NCBI RefSeq assembly: GCF_009757775.1
Contig: NZ_RHLK01000007.1
Coordinates: forward strand, 250,869-314,868
Direction of reading: 5' to 3'
Origin: Paenibacillus lutrae
GTDB lineage: Bacteria; Bacillota; Bacilli; Paenibacillales; NBRC-103111
DNA: 64,000 nt
The notes below the pieces were generated by a model that saw nothing but the letters and a program-made list of their open reading frames with translations, was not told the DNA's origin and ran no database searches. This document shows positions 52,068 through 61,953 of this stretch, piece by piece (positions within the stretch are counted from its first letter, which is position 1; each line of letters opens with the position of its first letter). The position numbers and the translations under genes are program-made.

Positions 52068-52842
52068 GACGGTCAAAGTACGTGTCCATCAGCCGGACCT
52101 TCCGTTCCTTCAGGGATACTCCCCGGTCTTCTACTACATTATTCAGCGTAAGCCTGGCTAAATCCATCAGGTTGTGATTCTGGCTCAAATGCGCCATATA
52201 GATAGCTTTGGTACGAGCCGTCATGATATCGAGAATAGCTTCCCCAGCCGCTTCATTGGACAAGTGTCCGAGATCGCTCAGAATTCTGCGCTTAATGTTC
52301 CACGGATAATGTCCCATCCGCAGCATCTCGATATCATGGTTGGCTTCGAGAATAATCGCATCCGAATCACCAATAACGTCTTTGACCTTCGTACTCATGT
52401 ACCCGAGGTCCGTCGCCATAGCCAGCTTCTGGCCCCCGCAGTGAAAGCAGTAGCCCACCGGCTCTGCCGCATCATGCGAAATTCCATACGATTCCACCCG
52501 GATATCACCGAAGAATTCTTCCGTGCCCGTAGCCATCAGGCGCCTATTCGTTTCCGAGATTTTACCGATATGCTTATCAAGCGCGTCCCAAGTCTTCGGG
52601 TTGGCGTACACCGGAAGATTATATTTCCGGGCAATAGCCCCGAGGCCCTTAATATGATCGGAGTGCTCGTGAGTGACCAGGATGGCATCAATGTCCTCTC
52701 CCTTCACTTCACGCTCAAGCATCAGCTGCTCCACTTTCTTGGCGCTAAGCCCCGCATCCACCAATATCGTCGTATCTCCGTTAGAGACTACCGTCGCATT
52801 CCCGGTAGACCCGCTGGCGAGTACCGTAAACCGTAAAGCCAT
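52036..52842 (-). CDS. walJ: Metallo-beta-lactamase-fold hydrolase WalJ/YycJ
   Basis: A 268-aa MBL-fold protein. The metal site THEHSDH and later histidines are intact (GISHDAAEP, EANHD). Members of this branch are 5'-3' exonuclease-like proteins linked to cell division and the WalRK operon. The ATG at 52842 follows GAGGAG; upstream in-frame codons lack a ribosome site. It is the last gene of the wal cluster, after yycI. Confidence 0.92.
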   Translation of the reverse strand: MALRFTVLASGSTGNATVVSNGDTTILVDAGLSAKKVEQLMLEREVKGEDIDAILVTHEHSDHIKGLGAIARKYNLPVYANPKTWDALDKHIGKISETNRRLMATGTEEFFGDIRVESYGISHDAAEPVGYCFHCGGQKLAMATDLGYMSTKVKDVIGDSDAIILEANHDIEMLRMGHYPWNIKRRILSDLGHLSNEAAGEAILDIMTARTKAIYMAHLSQNHNLMDLARLTLNNVVEDRGVSLKERKVRLMDTYFDRPTKWEELGKD

Positions 52843-52886
52843 ACGCGTTAACTCCTCTATCGCACAATCCCGGCATCGGGATTGGA

Positions 52887-53651
52887 TCACTTTTTTTTCA
52901 ACAAACTCTGAACTTCCGTCGTATTCGTAAGCATCTCTACCGCACCGTTAAAAGCATGCACATAGTAGATATCGCCGTTATCAATCGATACACGCCAATT
53001 CGGCACCATATACTGCGTCTGGGAATCGAACAGCTGCCCGTGGTAACCGAGCCTTACGTCCGTAATAACCGTACCGTCGAGCAGGAATTTATCCACCAGG
53101 CTGCGCACAGCCGTATAGGCGTGAATCACCTTCTGCTCCTTGTCTTCTCCACCTGATTCTACTTCAACATAGGTCTGCCGGTAACTGGTAATTAATGTAT
53201 CATTCTCGTACATCTTCAATTGAACGTCGAACATCGGATAACCATTGTATACCTGATTGAGCACATACATCCCTTTGGTACTTACAACCGGATCATACTG
53301 GTACGACTCCAGCTGCGGGATATCGATTTTGGATAATTCCTCTTTGGCCGTAGACCGGTTCAAGAGGTTCGTGAATTTGAAAGGATAACGGAGCTGGAGC
53401 ATGATGTCCGGTTTGTATGTTTCCGCGAATTTGAATGTAATTTCTCTTAACCTCGGCGTTTCTTTGGGCAATTCATGATTGAGCTGAATATTCTTGTCCT
53501 TGAGCAGCTTGTTCGTTTCCTGCAGCACACTGGACATGTCCGTGGCTAGTTCTGTCTGCTTTTCTTTCCCCGCCCACACGAGATAACCGAGCACCACATT
53601 CAGAAAGAAGAACGATAAGATCAAGATCGTCTTCGCCCGTCCCCAGTTCAT
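52887..53651 (-). CDS. yycI: WalRK regulatory protein YycI
   Basis: A 254-aa protein with a short cytoplasmic N-terminus, one membrane helix (TILILSFFFLNVVLGYLVW) and an extracytoplasmic YycI domain rich in beta strands. With YycH it inhibits or tunes the WalK kinase through membrane helix contacts. The ATG at 53651 follows GGAGGGGAGG. Confidence 0.88.
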   Translation of the reverse strand: MNWGRAKTILILSFFFLNVVLGYLVWAGKEKQTELATDMSSVLQETNKLLKDKNIQLNHELPKETPRLREITFKFAETYKPDIMLQLRYPFKFTNLLNRSTAKEELSKIDIPQLESYQYDPVVSTKGMYVLNQVYNGYPMFDVQLKMYENDTLITSYRQTYVEVESGGEDKEQKVIHAYTAVRSLVDKFLLDGTVITDVRLGYHGQLFDSQTQYMVPNWRVSIDNGDIYYVHAFNGAVEMLTNTTEVQSLLKKK

Positions 53652-53692
53652 CGCCAGCCTCCCCTCCACCTTACTCCGGTCTTCATTACCCT

Positions 53693-54976
53693 TTAGTTAA
53701 AAAGCTCATAAGTTCCATCCCGGAACTCAATCGCCCACTGCGGAATCAGCTTAATCGTCTTCTCGCCCATAACCGGACGGTACGCTGGAAATACATTAAT
53801 GATGTTGTAACGCTTGGGATGGTTCGTAATCCGCGTGTTCAGCGCTTCTCCGCCCATTAACTCCGTATTCTGCTTGCTCACGACTTTGGAATCCGCATAG
53901 ACGACCGACCGTTCATAGTTCGAGACAACGCCCTTCTGAAGCGTAATATGAATCGTTCCGAAGCCCTCCCTTTTATCCGCTATAATCGGAAAAGCATCAT
54001 ACACCTGCCGGAACGCGAATGTCTGGTTGGAATAAGAGTGCTGCTGCATCGGTTTGCTGATGGCATACTTTCCGTTCCAGCCGCCATGCTGATTAATAAA
54101 CTGCAGACCCGCTTCCAAATTCTCGCTGATGTTATTCTTGCTGTCCGTTACCGCGAGTGCATCCGTATATTTCATCCAGCGTTCTTCCGTATTAATCTGA
54201 AGTCCGCGCTTGCCGTCTGTAAAAATCTGCGGGCCATCCTTGTTCTTCAAGTTCCTTGTCAGCAAGGGATCGGCAAAAAGACTGCTCTTGAGCTGTTCCG
54301 TCTCGAACTCTTTGTAGCCGAACTCATAGGACAGGACAGGCATTGGCTTGGACGGAAGATAATAATCTCCGGGCATAACCTGGAAGAGATCATTCATAGC
54401 TCCCATCGCCGTAAAGTTCTCTACATCCTTCACCGTAAAATCAGCCCGCAGCACTTCATAAGCCGTATTCATCGAATCCGTGAAGAAATACGTGACCGCA
54501 GCCTGCTTGTCGCTGCTGGAATAGATCCACATCCGCGTAATCAGATCCGACTCTTCGGGCAAACTTCCCTTAATGTTCAGATTCTTCTGGAGGATACTCA
54601 GCGCGATTCCATCACGGAACCGGAACTCGACACCCTCCTGCTTGTCCCGGATATCTTCCCAACTGATCCGCTCCTGCGTCAGATTCACTTTGCGGAATCC
54701 TTCAATTTTACGGGACTTCACACTTTCAAAAATCGAAGCATATGCGGACGAATCCGGGAACAGGACCGTATGACGCTGCTGCCCGAAGTGAAGCACGATC
54801 TGATCGGGAAATAACAGGTCTTCCAGCTCTGCTTTGGTCCCCTCCAGCACACTGGAAATATATTCGGAAGGCGGCAGCGGCTCATAATTAGGCGTGCTGT
54901 AGGCAAGCAGGTAGCTCTGAAGCAGACTGGCCAGTATAAGTACAGTCAAGATGACTGACTTCAGCTTCTCGATCAT
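53693..54976 (-). CDS. yycH: WalRK regulatory protein YycH
   Basis: A 427-aa protein with an N-terminal membrane anchor (KSVILTVLILASLLQSYLLAY) and a large extracytoplasmic YycH domain. It acts with YycI and WalK. The gene overlaps walK by 4 nt and lies 41 bp ahead of yycI, in the conserved order walR-walK-yycH-yycI-walJ. Confidence 0.9.
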   Translation of the reverse strand: MIEKLKSVILTVLILASLLQSYLLAYSTPNYEPLPPSEYISSVLEGTKAELEDLLFPDQIVLHFGQQRHTVLFPDSSAYASIFESVKSRKIEGFRKVNLTQERISWEDIRDKQEGVEFRFRDGIALSILQKNLNIKGSLPEESDLITRMWIYSSSDKQAAVTYFFTDSMNTAYEVLRADFTVKDVENFTAMGAMNDLFQVMPGDYYLPSKPMPVLSYEFGYKEFETEQLKSSLFADPLLTRNLKNKDGPQIFTDGKRGLQINTEERWMKYTDALAVTDSKNNISENLEAGLQFINQHGGWNGKYAISKPMQQHSYSNQTFAFRQVYDAFPIIADKREGFGTIHITLQKGVVSNYERSVVYADSKVVSKQNTELMGGEALNTRITNHPKRYNIINVFPAYRPVMGEKTIKLIPQWAIEFRDGTYELFN

Positions 54977-56829
54977 GAGGCGCTCCCCCCCTCCGGATGA
55001 ACCGGCAGAGTAAAAGTCACTCTTGTCCCCGTGCCGGGTTCAGATTCTAATGCAATCGTACCGCCGTGGGCTTTTACTATTTCCCGGGCAATCGACAGAC
55101 CGAGTCCGGTACCGCCCATGTTCCGGGATCTAGCTTTGTCGACCCGGTAGAACCGGTCGAAAATCCGGGGCTGGTCCTTCTTCGGAATCCCGATCCCCGT
55201 GTCCTGCACCGTGATTGCGAGCAGATCCCCTTCGCCCTTGCGGGCGCAGATCGTAATCGCGCCTTCGTCCGGCGTGTATTTAATCGCATTGGATACGAGA
55301 TTATCGAGTACCTGGTCGATTTTGTCGCGGTCGACCGAAGCCGGACGAACGCCCGGCTCCACCTGGATGCGGATCCGGATACTCTTCTGCCGCAGCTGGA
55401 AGGAGAACCGGTCGGCTACTTCATCCAGCATATCGGTAATGTCCGTCCGCTCCTTCGTGAGAAGCGCCTGCTTGGAATCCAGGCGCGACAAGTGAAGCAG
55501 ATCCGTGACGAGGCGGATCATCCGCTCCGTCTCATTGCGCGTCACGCTCAGGAACCTCGGCGCGAGCTGCTTGTCCTCCAGCGCGCCGTCTTCGAGCGCC
55601 TCGAGGTAGCTCTTGATCGTCGTCAGCGGCGTGCGCAGCTCGTGCGATACGTTCGCGACGAACTCCCGGCGCGACTGCTCGAGCTTCTCCTGCTCGGTGA
55701 CGTCCTGCAGCACCGCGATGATGCCGGTAATGCCGCTGACGACATCGCCACGGCGGTGAATCGTGGTGAACGTCACACGAACCGTCTGCGGCTCTTCCAC
55801 ATCCGGAAGAGGAACATCGATCAGTGTCATGTTCCGTGTGCCGTGGACGTATAAGTCGATTTCATGCCTGGTCAGTCCGAGGAGCTCGGAAATGTGGCGT
55901 TCCAGCGTCTTCTCCTCGTCCACCTGAAGAATCTGCATCGCCCGCCGGTTCATCAGAATAACCTGACCGGTGTCGTCCGTTGCGATGACCCCGTCATTCA
56001 TATTCGTCAGGACCGAAGCCAGCTTCTCTTTCTCTTCCTCATTGATGGATAGGGCTTCCTTGAGCCGGTTCATCATGAAGTTGAACGTATGCCCGAGCTG
56101 GCTGATCTCATCTTTGCCGTACACCGTCACGCTCCGGTCGAAGTTCCCCTCGGCCGCAGCCGTCGCCTGCTGGGTAATTTCCTTGATCGGCTTCGTAATG
56201 GTCCCGGATAGGATAACACCCAATCCCGCCGTAAAAGCCAAAGCGATCAAGGTCGCCACAATCAGAATCCGGTTGATGCTCGACATCGTCTTATACAAGT
56301 CTTCCATCGAAGACACGATATACACGGCGCCAAGTGTTCTCACGCCGCTGCCGATAGGCTTGGCCGTAGCAAACTTCCGGGTGTTATCGACGTCCGTGAA
56401 CATCCGGTCGTTATTCGGAATGCCCTGCAGCGCCCGGGTCACTTCCGTCTTGGTCGTCTTCTGGTTGACGATCTGCTTATTCGCCTCCAGCGAGGTGCTA
56501 AGCACCACGCCTCCGGCATCTATAATTTGAATCTCCGTATTGCCCGGAGCAAACAAGCTGTTTACGAAATACGTCAGCTCCTCCGATAAATTCTTGGAGT
56601 CGCTGTTCTTGGATTCACTGTTCTTGGACTCGTTCAAGTAGTTGTTCTCGACCATCGTGGCGATCAGCATCGCCTGCTTATTAATCGAGTCTCGGAATTC
56701 ATTCTTATAATGGCTGTCCAGCGTCTGGTAGAAGTACGCCGCAATGAGCTGCATCGCAATCAGGATCAGCAGCACATAAATAATAATCAGCTTGGCCTGG
56801 ACCGATTGAAAAAAACGGATCCCCTTCAT
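54973..56829 (-). CDS. walK: Sensor histidine kinase WalK
   Basis: A 618-aa kinase. Two membrane helices (about 13-33 and 187-208) flank an extracytoplasmic domain. HAMP, PAS (about 270-380), HisKA with His396 in NVSHELRTPL and a HATPase domain with DTGIGIPK and GTGLGLS follow. It controls cell-wall hydrolase expression with WalR. Residues 67-80 are a tandem Glu/Asp-Ser-Lys-Asn repeat close to membrane helix 1, which is unusual. It overlaps yycH by 4 nt and starts 1 bp after walR. Confidence 0.95.
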   Translation of the reverse strand: MKGIRFFQSVQAKLIIIYVLLILIAMQLIAAYFYQTLDSHYKNEFRDSINKQAMLIATMVENNYLNESKNSESKNSDSKNLSEELTYFVNSLFAPGNTEIQIIDAGGVVLSTSLEANKQIVNQKTTKTEVTRALQGIPNNDRMFTDVDNTRKFATAKPIGSGVRTLGAVYIVSSMEDLYKTMSSINRILIVATLIALAFTAGLGVILSGTITKPIKEITQQATAAAEGNFDRSVTVYGKDEISQLGHTFNFMMNRLKEALSINEEEKEKLASVLTNMNDGVIATDDTGQVILMNRRAMQILQVDEEKTLERHISELLGLTRHEIDLYVHGTRNMTLIDVPLPDVEEPQTVRVTFTTIHRRGDVVSGITGIIAVLQDVTEQEKLEQSRREFVANVSHELRTPLTTIKSYLEALEDGALEDKQLAPRFLSVTRNETERMIRLVTDLLHLSRLDSKQALLTKERTDITDMLDEVADRFSFQLRQKSIRIRIQVEPGVRPASVDRDKIDQVLDNLVSNAIKYTPDEGAITICARKGEGDLLAITVQDTGIGIPKKDQPRIFDRFYRVDKARSRNMGGTGLGLSIAREIVKAHGGTIALESEPGTGTRVTFTLPVHPEGGSAS

Positions 56830-56830
56830 A

Positions 56831-57577
56831 TCAGAAGCCTCCGTATTTGGTTCCCCGCATCATATAGCCGAGGCCGCGCCGGGTCACGATGTATTCCGGT
56901 TTGCTCGGGTCTGTCTCCAGCTTCTCGCGCAGCCGGCGGATCGTCACATCGACCGTACGGACATCGCCGTAGTAGTCATAGCCCCACACCGCCTGCAGCA
57001 GGTGCTCGCGCGTCATGACTTTGCCGGGGTGCTTGGCCATGTAATGAATCAGCTCGAACTCGCGGTGCGTGAGATCCAGCGGCTCGTTATCCCGGTAGAC
57101 CACATACATGTCGCTGTCGATAAACAAGCTGTGCAGACGGATGCCATTCGCTTCCTGCGGTTCCGGCTCTGCCGGCCCGGCTCCGGATGATTTGCTCTGG
57201 CGGCGCAGATGCGCCTTGACGCGGGCAAGCAGCTCCCGGTTGCCGAAAGGCTTCGTCACATAATCATCGGCGCCCATTTCGAGTCCCAGCACCTTATCCA
57301 GCTCCGTATCCTTCGCCGTCAGCATAATGATCGGCGTATTCAGCTTCGCCCGGATCTCCCGGCACACGTCCATGCCGTCTTTGACAGGCAGCATGAGATC
57401 GAGCAGAATCAGATCGGGGCGTTCCGAGAACGCCAGCTCGACGGCCGTGCCGCCGTCATGGGCGCAGATAACCTGGTAGCCCTCTTTTTCCAAATTAAAC
57501 TTGAGTATATCCGCAATCGGTTGTTCGTCGTCGACGACGAGAATTTTACCATTTGTGCCGAACATGACCTTTATCAC
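56831..57577 (-). CDS. walR: Response regulator WalR
   Basis: A 248-aa OmpR-family regulator. The receiver domain has the acidic pair VVDDE, phospho-acceptor Asp60 (LILLDLMLP) and Lys in VTKPF. The winged-helix C-terminus has the [15 protein letters not shown] recognition helix. It binds TGTWAH repeats upstream of wall-metabolism genes in the family. A GTG at 57577 opens the longest frame; the ATG at 57565 fits the conserved start equally well. Confidence 0.95.
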   Translation of the reverse strand: MIKVMFGTNGKILVVDDEQPIADILKFNLEKEGYQVICAHDGGTAVELAFSERPDLILLDLMLPVKDGMDVCREIRAKLNTPIIMLTAKDTELDKVLGLEMGADDYVTKPFGNRELLARVKAHLRRQSKSSGAGPAEPEPQEANGIRLHSLFIDSDMYVVYRDNEPLDLTHREFELIHYMAKHPGKVMTREHLLQAVWGYDYYGDVRTVDVTIRRLREKLETDPSKPEYIVTRRGLGYMMRGTKYGGF

Positions 57578-57627
57578 CTGTCCTTCACCTAAGAAACCAT
57601 ACCCTTTTATTGTAACATACCTCTAAG

Positions 57628-57669
57628 CAAAAAGAGACACAGCCTCCCTTGCGGGAAGCGGTATCTCTC
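57628..57669 (-). terminator. Terminator after the M23 peptidase gene
   Basis: On the minus strand AGAGATACC and GTGTCTCT arms with an inner TCCC/GGGA stem are followed by TTTTTG. It separates the peptidase gene from walR. Confidence 0.7.
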
Positions 57670-57682
57670 TGTTAAAAATGCC

Positions 57683-59200
57683 CTAGTGATTCAAATATTT
57701 AAGCGGGTTTTCCAGGCCGCCGTTCTTGTGGATTTCAAAATGGAGATGGACCCCGGTGGAATCGCCGGTACTGCCCATTACCCCGATTTGCTCACCCTTC
57801 TCGACGATCGTTCCCGCAGTGGTTTCGATTTTACTCATGTGCGCGTACATCGTTTCGTACCCGTTCATATGGTTTATAAGTACATAATAGCCGTAATCGG
57901 ATTTATAACCCGCTGATACCACTTTTCCGTTATCCGCCGCCACGATGGCGCGGTTCCCTACAATATCGAGTCCCTTGTGAAGCTTGTTCCAGCGTGTGCC
58001 GAAGGTGCTGGTAATGGAATGCGACACGACCGGCCATGCGAAGCTTCCGGTTCCTTCCCCGAGAATAACCTTGGTTCCTTTTTTCACCTTAGCCGGTACG
58101 GGCTTCTCGACCATTTCTTCCCCGATAATTTTCTCATCCACCAGTTGGCCGTTCACCTTAGTCAGTTCATACGTAACTTGTTTAAGTCCATTTTTACCCG
58201 GGGAGATTGTCTCGACAATCCCTTCTTTGACCGTATCATCGGTAATGACCTCGGTCTCATACTGGACATCTTGATTCTCTACCATTTTCTCCACGGTCTT
58301 AACCGAGAGGGCCGGCTTGATCACAGTCAGATCGAGTACATCGCCTTCACGAATCTGATCATCTACAATCCAAGGGTTCTTGTCATAAATGACTTGCTTG
58401 GGCACGCTCAGCTTCTCGGCAATACAAGAAACGCAGTCACCTGGAAGCACCGTATATTTAGTCGGCTCTACGCCGCCTGTCTTAATCTTCGCGATCAGCT
58501 CGTCCGGTTTAACGACATCCTGAGGCTGGATTCCCAGCGCATCGCTCGTCTCCACCTTCTGCACGAACTCTACCTTCTCGACCGTCGTCGAAGCCGGCTT
58601 GGCCGTATCTGCGGATAGAACAGCCACCTGACTGCTATCCTTCGCTTTCTGCTCATAAGGCTTCTTGATTTCGGCCAGGACTTTGTCCGCTGTCGCCTGA
58701 TCTTTTACAATCGCGAATGTCTTGCCTTCAATGACCAGCTCAACACCGCTTGCAACGGGCTTCAGCTTCTCGTCTAAGAGCGCAAGCACCTTGCTGTCAT
58801 CCGGCTTCTGGCGGAAAGCTCTCTCCGGCTCTGACTGCTCTAGTTCGGGTAGAATCATATGTACGTCCGGATACTGCTTGGCGAGCTTCTGCTCACGGTC
58901 TGCCGTATATTCCTTCAGGACTTCCGGGCTGCTCACATAACCGAGCGTTTCCTGCCCGACTTTGACCGGATAAATATCTGCGAGATTCGCTTCAACGTAA
59001 TCCTGGCCGGTTATCGTTAAAGTTCCGATCAATGCGATTGAACTTATGCTATATAGGAAGAACCATTTACCTCGTCCGGGTGCAGCGCTATCCTTCAGGA
59101 CGGACGTCGGTTCTGCTTGTTTACTGGTCAAGCTTTGCCATTGGGCTTTACTTTGTTTCCAAAGCTTCCGGGCCCAATCTATTCCCTTAGAACCTCTCAT
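57683..59200 (-). CDS. Membrane-anchored LysM/G5/M23 peptidase
   Basis: A 505-aa protein. One membrane helix (about 46-66) is followed by an extracytoplasmic region with a LysM-like domain (YTVLPGDCVSCIAEKL), a G5 domain (about 300-380) and a C-terminal LytM/M23 domain with HKGLDI and HLHFEIH zinc ligands. It would cut peptidoglycan cross-bridges. Adjacent position to walRK fits control by WalR, although I found no paired TGTWAH site upstream. Two cysteines (C259, C262 region) in the LysM segment are unusual. Confidence 0.88.
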   Translation of the reverse strand: MRGSKGIDWARKLWKQSKAQWQSLTSKQAEPTSVLKDSAAPGRGKWFFLYSISSIALIGTLTITGQDYVEANLADIYPVKVGQETLGYVSSPEVLKEYTADREQKLAKQYPDVHMILPELEQSEPERAFRQKPDDSKVLALLDEKLKPVASGVELVIEGKTFAIVKDQATADKVLAEIKKPYEQKAKDSSQVAVLSADTAKPASTTVEKVEFVQKVETSDALGIQPQDVVKPDELIAKIKTGGVEPTKYTVLPGDCVSCIAEKLSVPKQVIYDKNPWIVDDQIREGDVLDLTVIKPALSVKTVEKMVENQDVQYETEVITDDTVKEGIVETISPGKNGLKQVTYELTKVNGQLVDEKIIGEEMVEKPVPAKVKKGTKVILGEGTGSFAWPVVSHSITSTFGTRWNKLHKGLDIVGNRAIVAADNGKVVSAGYKSDYGYYVLINHMNGYETMYAHMSKIETTAGTIVEKGEQIGVMGSTGDSTGVHLHFEIHKNGGLENPLKYLNH

Positions 59201-59443
59201 AATCTTCTCCTTGTCCGCTTTGTTCTGTACGATGCGGCGAATACCCCTTAAACTCGTTTAAGGAGTCTCAAACTCTATCACCGTATAAACTCCCCTAATA
59301 ATTTAACACAACCCGTCCCGACTTTTCAAGAAAAGTATAGGTTGCCACTATTAGGAATGACGCGGACAAGACAGATAAACCGTGCAGGAAAGGGGGTTTA
59401 GAAGCCATCAGGAAAACATTGGGTTCCCTGTCTCAGCACACTC

Positions 59444-60181
59444 TTAACTTCCATATTTCTTCAAAATCACGGAAAGCTGCTCGTATTCTTCCTTACTCAA
59501 ATATTGCTTCATCTTGCCGTCTACTTCCTTCAACTCTTCAGCCGTAATGCCGTCTTCCACCAGCTTGGATAGCTTCTGAACTTCTTCGGAAGGCAGCTTC
59601 GCGATCAGAATAGAGAGGATCTTCTGCTTGTCTGTACCGGATAGCGAATCCTTCTTCTTGGAAAAGTCCTCCGTCGAGACGACGACGTCCTTCTTGTCCG
59701 CTCCCGTCCCGCCGGCAGGGGGCTCCCCTGTCTTCAGCTCACCCATGACCGCCACCGCATCGGGCATTCCCGTAGGCTGCGGCGATACGCCTCCCTGCAC
59801 GGGTGAAGCGGATGGCTGCTGGCCGGGAGCCTCCGTCCCGCCGCTTACACTGCCCGATGTGCTCTGCGAGGCGCCTGTCGGGGCAGGGCTCGGAGCCCGT
59901 GATGGCGAAGGCGAAGGCGAGCCCGCGGCAATCCGTTCCACCCGCTCGTTGACGGAAGCGCCCGCATTCGCACCGGGTTTGCCCAGTCCTATCTGTTCCC
60001 CCAGTTTACCTACAATTTGCGGGAAGCCGATCTTCGCTCCGATCGGAGGCAGCTGAAAATGCTTCAGCACCTCGTCTACCATCGTAGTTACCACTACATA
60101 CGTCGTAAATATGGACAAAAAGGACATCAGTACGGCACCCACTGCCCACTTGCTCAACACACCTATCCATTTCATCTTCAT
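59444..60181 (-). CDS. Membrane-anchored hypothetical protein with disordered linker
   Basis: A 245-aa protein: an N-terminal membrane helix (about 13-35), a segment with GKPGANAG, a Pro/Ser/Gly-rich disordered linker (about 88-150) and a charged helical C-terminal domain (EVQKLSKLVEDGITAEELKEV). I do not recognise the family. It lies between purA and the peptidase gene, with 240-340 bp gaps on both sides, so it is probably transcribed alone. Confidence 0.7.
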   Translation of the reverse strand: MKMKWIGVLSKWAVGAVLMSFLSIFTTYVVVTTMVDEVLKHFQLPPIGAKIGFPQIVGKLGEQIGLGKPGANAGASVNERVERIAAGSPSPSPSRAPSPAPTGASQSTSGSVSGGTEAPGQQPSASPVQGGVSPQPTGMPDAVAVMGELKTGEPPAGGTGADKKDVVVSTEDFSKKKDSLSGTDKQKILSILIAKLPSEEVQKLSKLVEDGITAEELKEVDGKMKQYLSKEEYEQLSVILKKYGS

Positions 60182-60461
60182 CCACCGCCTTGTTGCTTCT
60201 AGTTTCGTCTCTCTCTATGAACCAGTATGGACGAATTAGCAACAAATCAATCGAGTGGTGTCAAAAAATAAGAGGCTGGAGGATGGAAAACAACCTGGGG
60301 ACTAGTGAGTTACTTATTGGCGTAGATTCCTTGGGGCTTACAAATACTACGGGGTTTGAAAGCCCCTCTTCGGCATTTACCGCTTCTTTAAGTTCTTTAA
60401 TTCTTTAAGTTCTTTAAATCCTGTAACTTTCAACCAACCCCCCGCCTTCTTTTTTACACGC

Positions 60462-60507
60462 AAAAAAAGCCTCCCGCCACGCCGCTAACAACGGCATTGG
60501 GGGAGAC
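60462..60507 (-). terminator. Terminator after purA
   Basis: On the minus strand GTCTCCC and GGGAGGC arms with an inner CCG/CGG stem are followed by TTTTTTTG. Confidence 0.75.
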
Positions 60508-60524
60508 TTGGCTTAATTCGAATC

Positions 60525-61811
60525 TTAAGCGTAAACAGGGCGAATCAAGTTCGTTTGCTCACGGTTGCGTCCGACCGAGAAGATCGCGATTGGAATGCCC
60601 GTCAGCTCCGAGACACGCTCGAGGTAGTTGCGCGCATTGTCCGGCAGGTCACTCAGCGTCTTCGCATTGGAGACATCTTCGCTCCAGCCCGGCAGCTCTT
60701 CGTACACCGCTTCGCACTCCGCAAGCACGTTCAGGCTTGCAGGATAGTGCTCGATAACCTCGCCTTTGTACTTATAGCCTGTGCAAATCTTGACGGTCTC
60801 AAGACCTGTCAGCACGTCGATTGAGTTCAGGGACAGGCCGGTGATTCCGCTGACGCGGCGCGCATGACGGATCACGACGCTATCGAACCAGCCGACGCGG
60901 CGCGGACGTCCTGTTACGGTGCCGTACTCGTGGCCCGTCTCGCGGATCATGTCGCCGATCTCGTCCTTCAGCTCGGTCGGGAAAGGCCCGTCGCCGACAC
61001 GGGTCGTGTAAGCTTTGGCTACTCCGATGATCTGGTTGATCTTCGTCGGACCTACGCCGGAACCGTTACATACACCGCCGGCAGTCGGGTTCGAAGACGT
61101 AACGAACGGATACGTGCCTTGATCGATGTCGAGCATAACGCCTTGTGCGCCTTCGAACAGCACGCGTTTGCCTTCGTCAATCGCATCATTGAGCACAACC
61201 GAAGTATCGGTTACGAATACACGCAGCTGCTCTGCATAGCCCAGGTATTCGGCAAGAATCGCGTCTGCATCTACGCCTTCATGACCGTATACTTGCTTGA
61301 GCAGCGTATTCTTGTCTTTGACGATTTGACGCAGCTTAAGCTCGAACTCGGCCGCATCCATCAAGTCCGCGATGCGGATACCGTTGCGGGCTGCTTTGTC
61401 CACGTAGCAAGGGCCGATGCCTTTGCGTGTCGTTCCGATTTTGTTATCGCCCTTGCTGTCTTCCTCAAGCTGATCCAGAAGAAGGTGATAGGGCATAATA
61501 ACGTGAGCCCGGTCGCTTATTTTTAAATTATCTGCAGAAAATCCGTTATCGCGAATATACTGAATCTCTTCCACAAGCGCAGCCGGATTAAGGACCATGC
61601 CGTTTCCGATGACACAAACTTTATTATGATTGAAAATACCGGACGGTATCATCGTCAGCTTGTACTTCTTGCCTTCGATCAGAATGGTGTGGCCGGCATT
61701 GTTGCCGCCTTGGTAGCGGGCGACCACTTCCGCGGACTCCGCTAAATAGTCCGTGATTTTCCCTTTCCCTTCGTCTCCCCATTGGGTTCCGACTACAACC
61801 ACTGTTGACAT
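60525..61811 (-). CDS. purA: Adenylosuccinate synthetase
   Basis: A 428-aa enzyme converting IMP, GTP and aspartate to adenylosuccinate in AMP synthesis. [14 protein letters not shown] at residues 8-21 is the GTP loop, with the catalytic Asp13 and His41 (NNAGHTI). TRKGIGPCY and the C-terminal SVGRNREQT also match. The length is standard. GGAGG lies 8 nt before the ATG. Confidence 0.97.
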   Translation of the reverse strand: MSTVVVVGTQWGDEGKGKITDYLAESAEVVARYQGGNNAGHTILIEGKKYKLTMIPSGIFNHNKVCVIGNGMVLNPAALVEEIQYIRDNGFSADNLKISDRAHVIMPYHLLLDQLEEDSKGDNKIGTTRKGIGPCYVDKAARNGIRIADLMDAAEFELKLRQIVKDKNTLLKQVYGHEGVDADAILAEYLGYAEQLRVFVTDTSVVLNDAIDEGKRVLFEGAQGVMLDIDQGTYPFVTSSNPTAGGVCNGSGVGPTKINQIIGVAKAYTTRVGDGPFPTELKDEIGDMIRETGHEYGTVTGRPRRVGWFDSVVIRHARRVSGITGLSLNSIDVLTGLETVKICTGYKYKGEVIEHYPASLNVLAECEAVYEELPGWSEDVSNAKTLSDLPDNARNYLERVSELTGIPIAIFSVGRNREQTNLIRPVYA

Positions 61812-61875
61812 TCTGTATTACCTCCGTAAAGTGACTCTCGCCACATCATTTTGCTGCTTTTTAGCATACTGCTTT

Positions 61876-61904
61876 AGTGTAGCAGTCAGAAGTAGCAAAG
61901 TCAA
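61876..61904 (-). promoter_or_regulatory. Promoter of purA
   Basis: TTGACT (61899-61904) and TACACT (61876-61881) are spaced by 17 bp on the minus strand, 65 bp before the start codon. Confidence 0.75.
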
Positions 61905-61912
61905 ACAAAACG

Positions 61913-61946
61913 CGAACAATCATACTGAGTACAGTATGATTGTTCG
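61913..61946 (-). terminator. Terminator after dnaB
   Basis: A perfect 15-bp inverted repeat (CGAACAATCATACTG and complement) with a 4-nt loop is followed on the minus strand by GCGTTTTGTTT. It sits 8 bp past the dnaB stop and just upstream of the purA promoter. Confidence 0.7.
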
Positions 61947-61953
61947 GATATTG

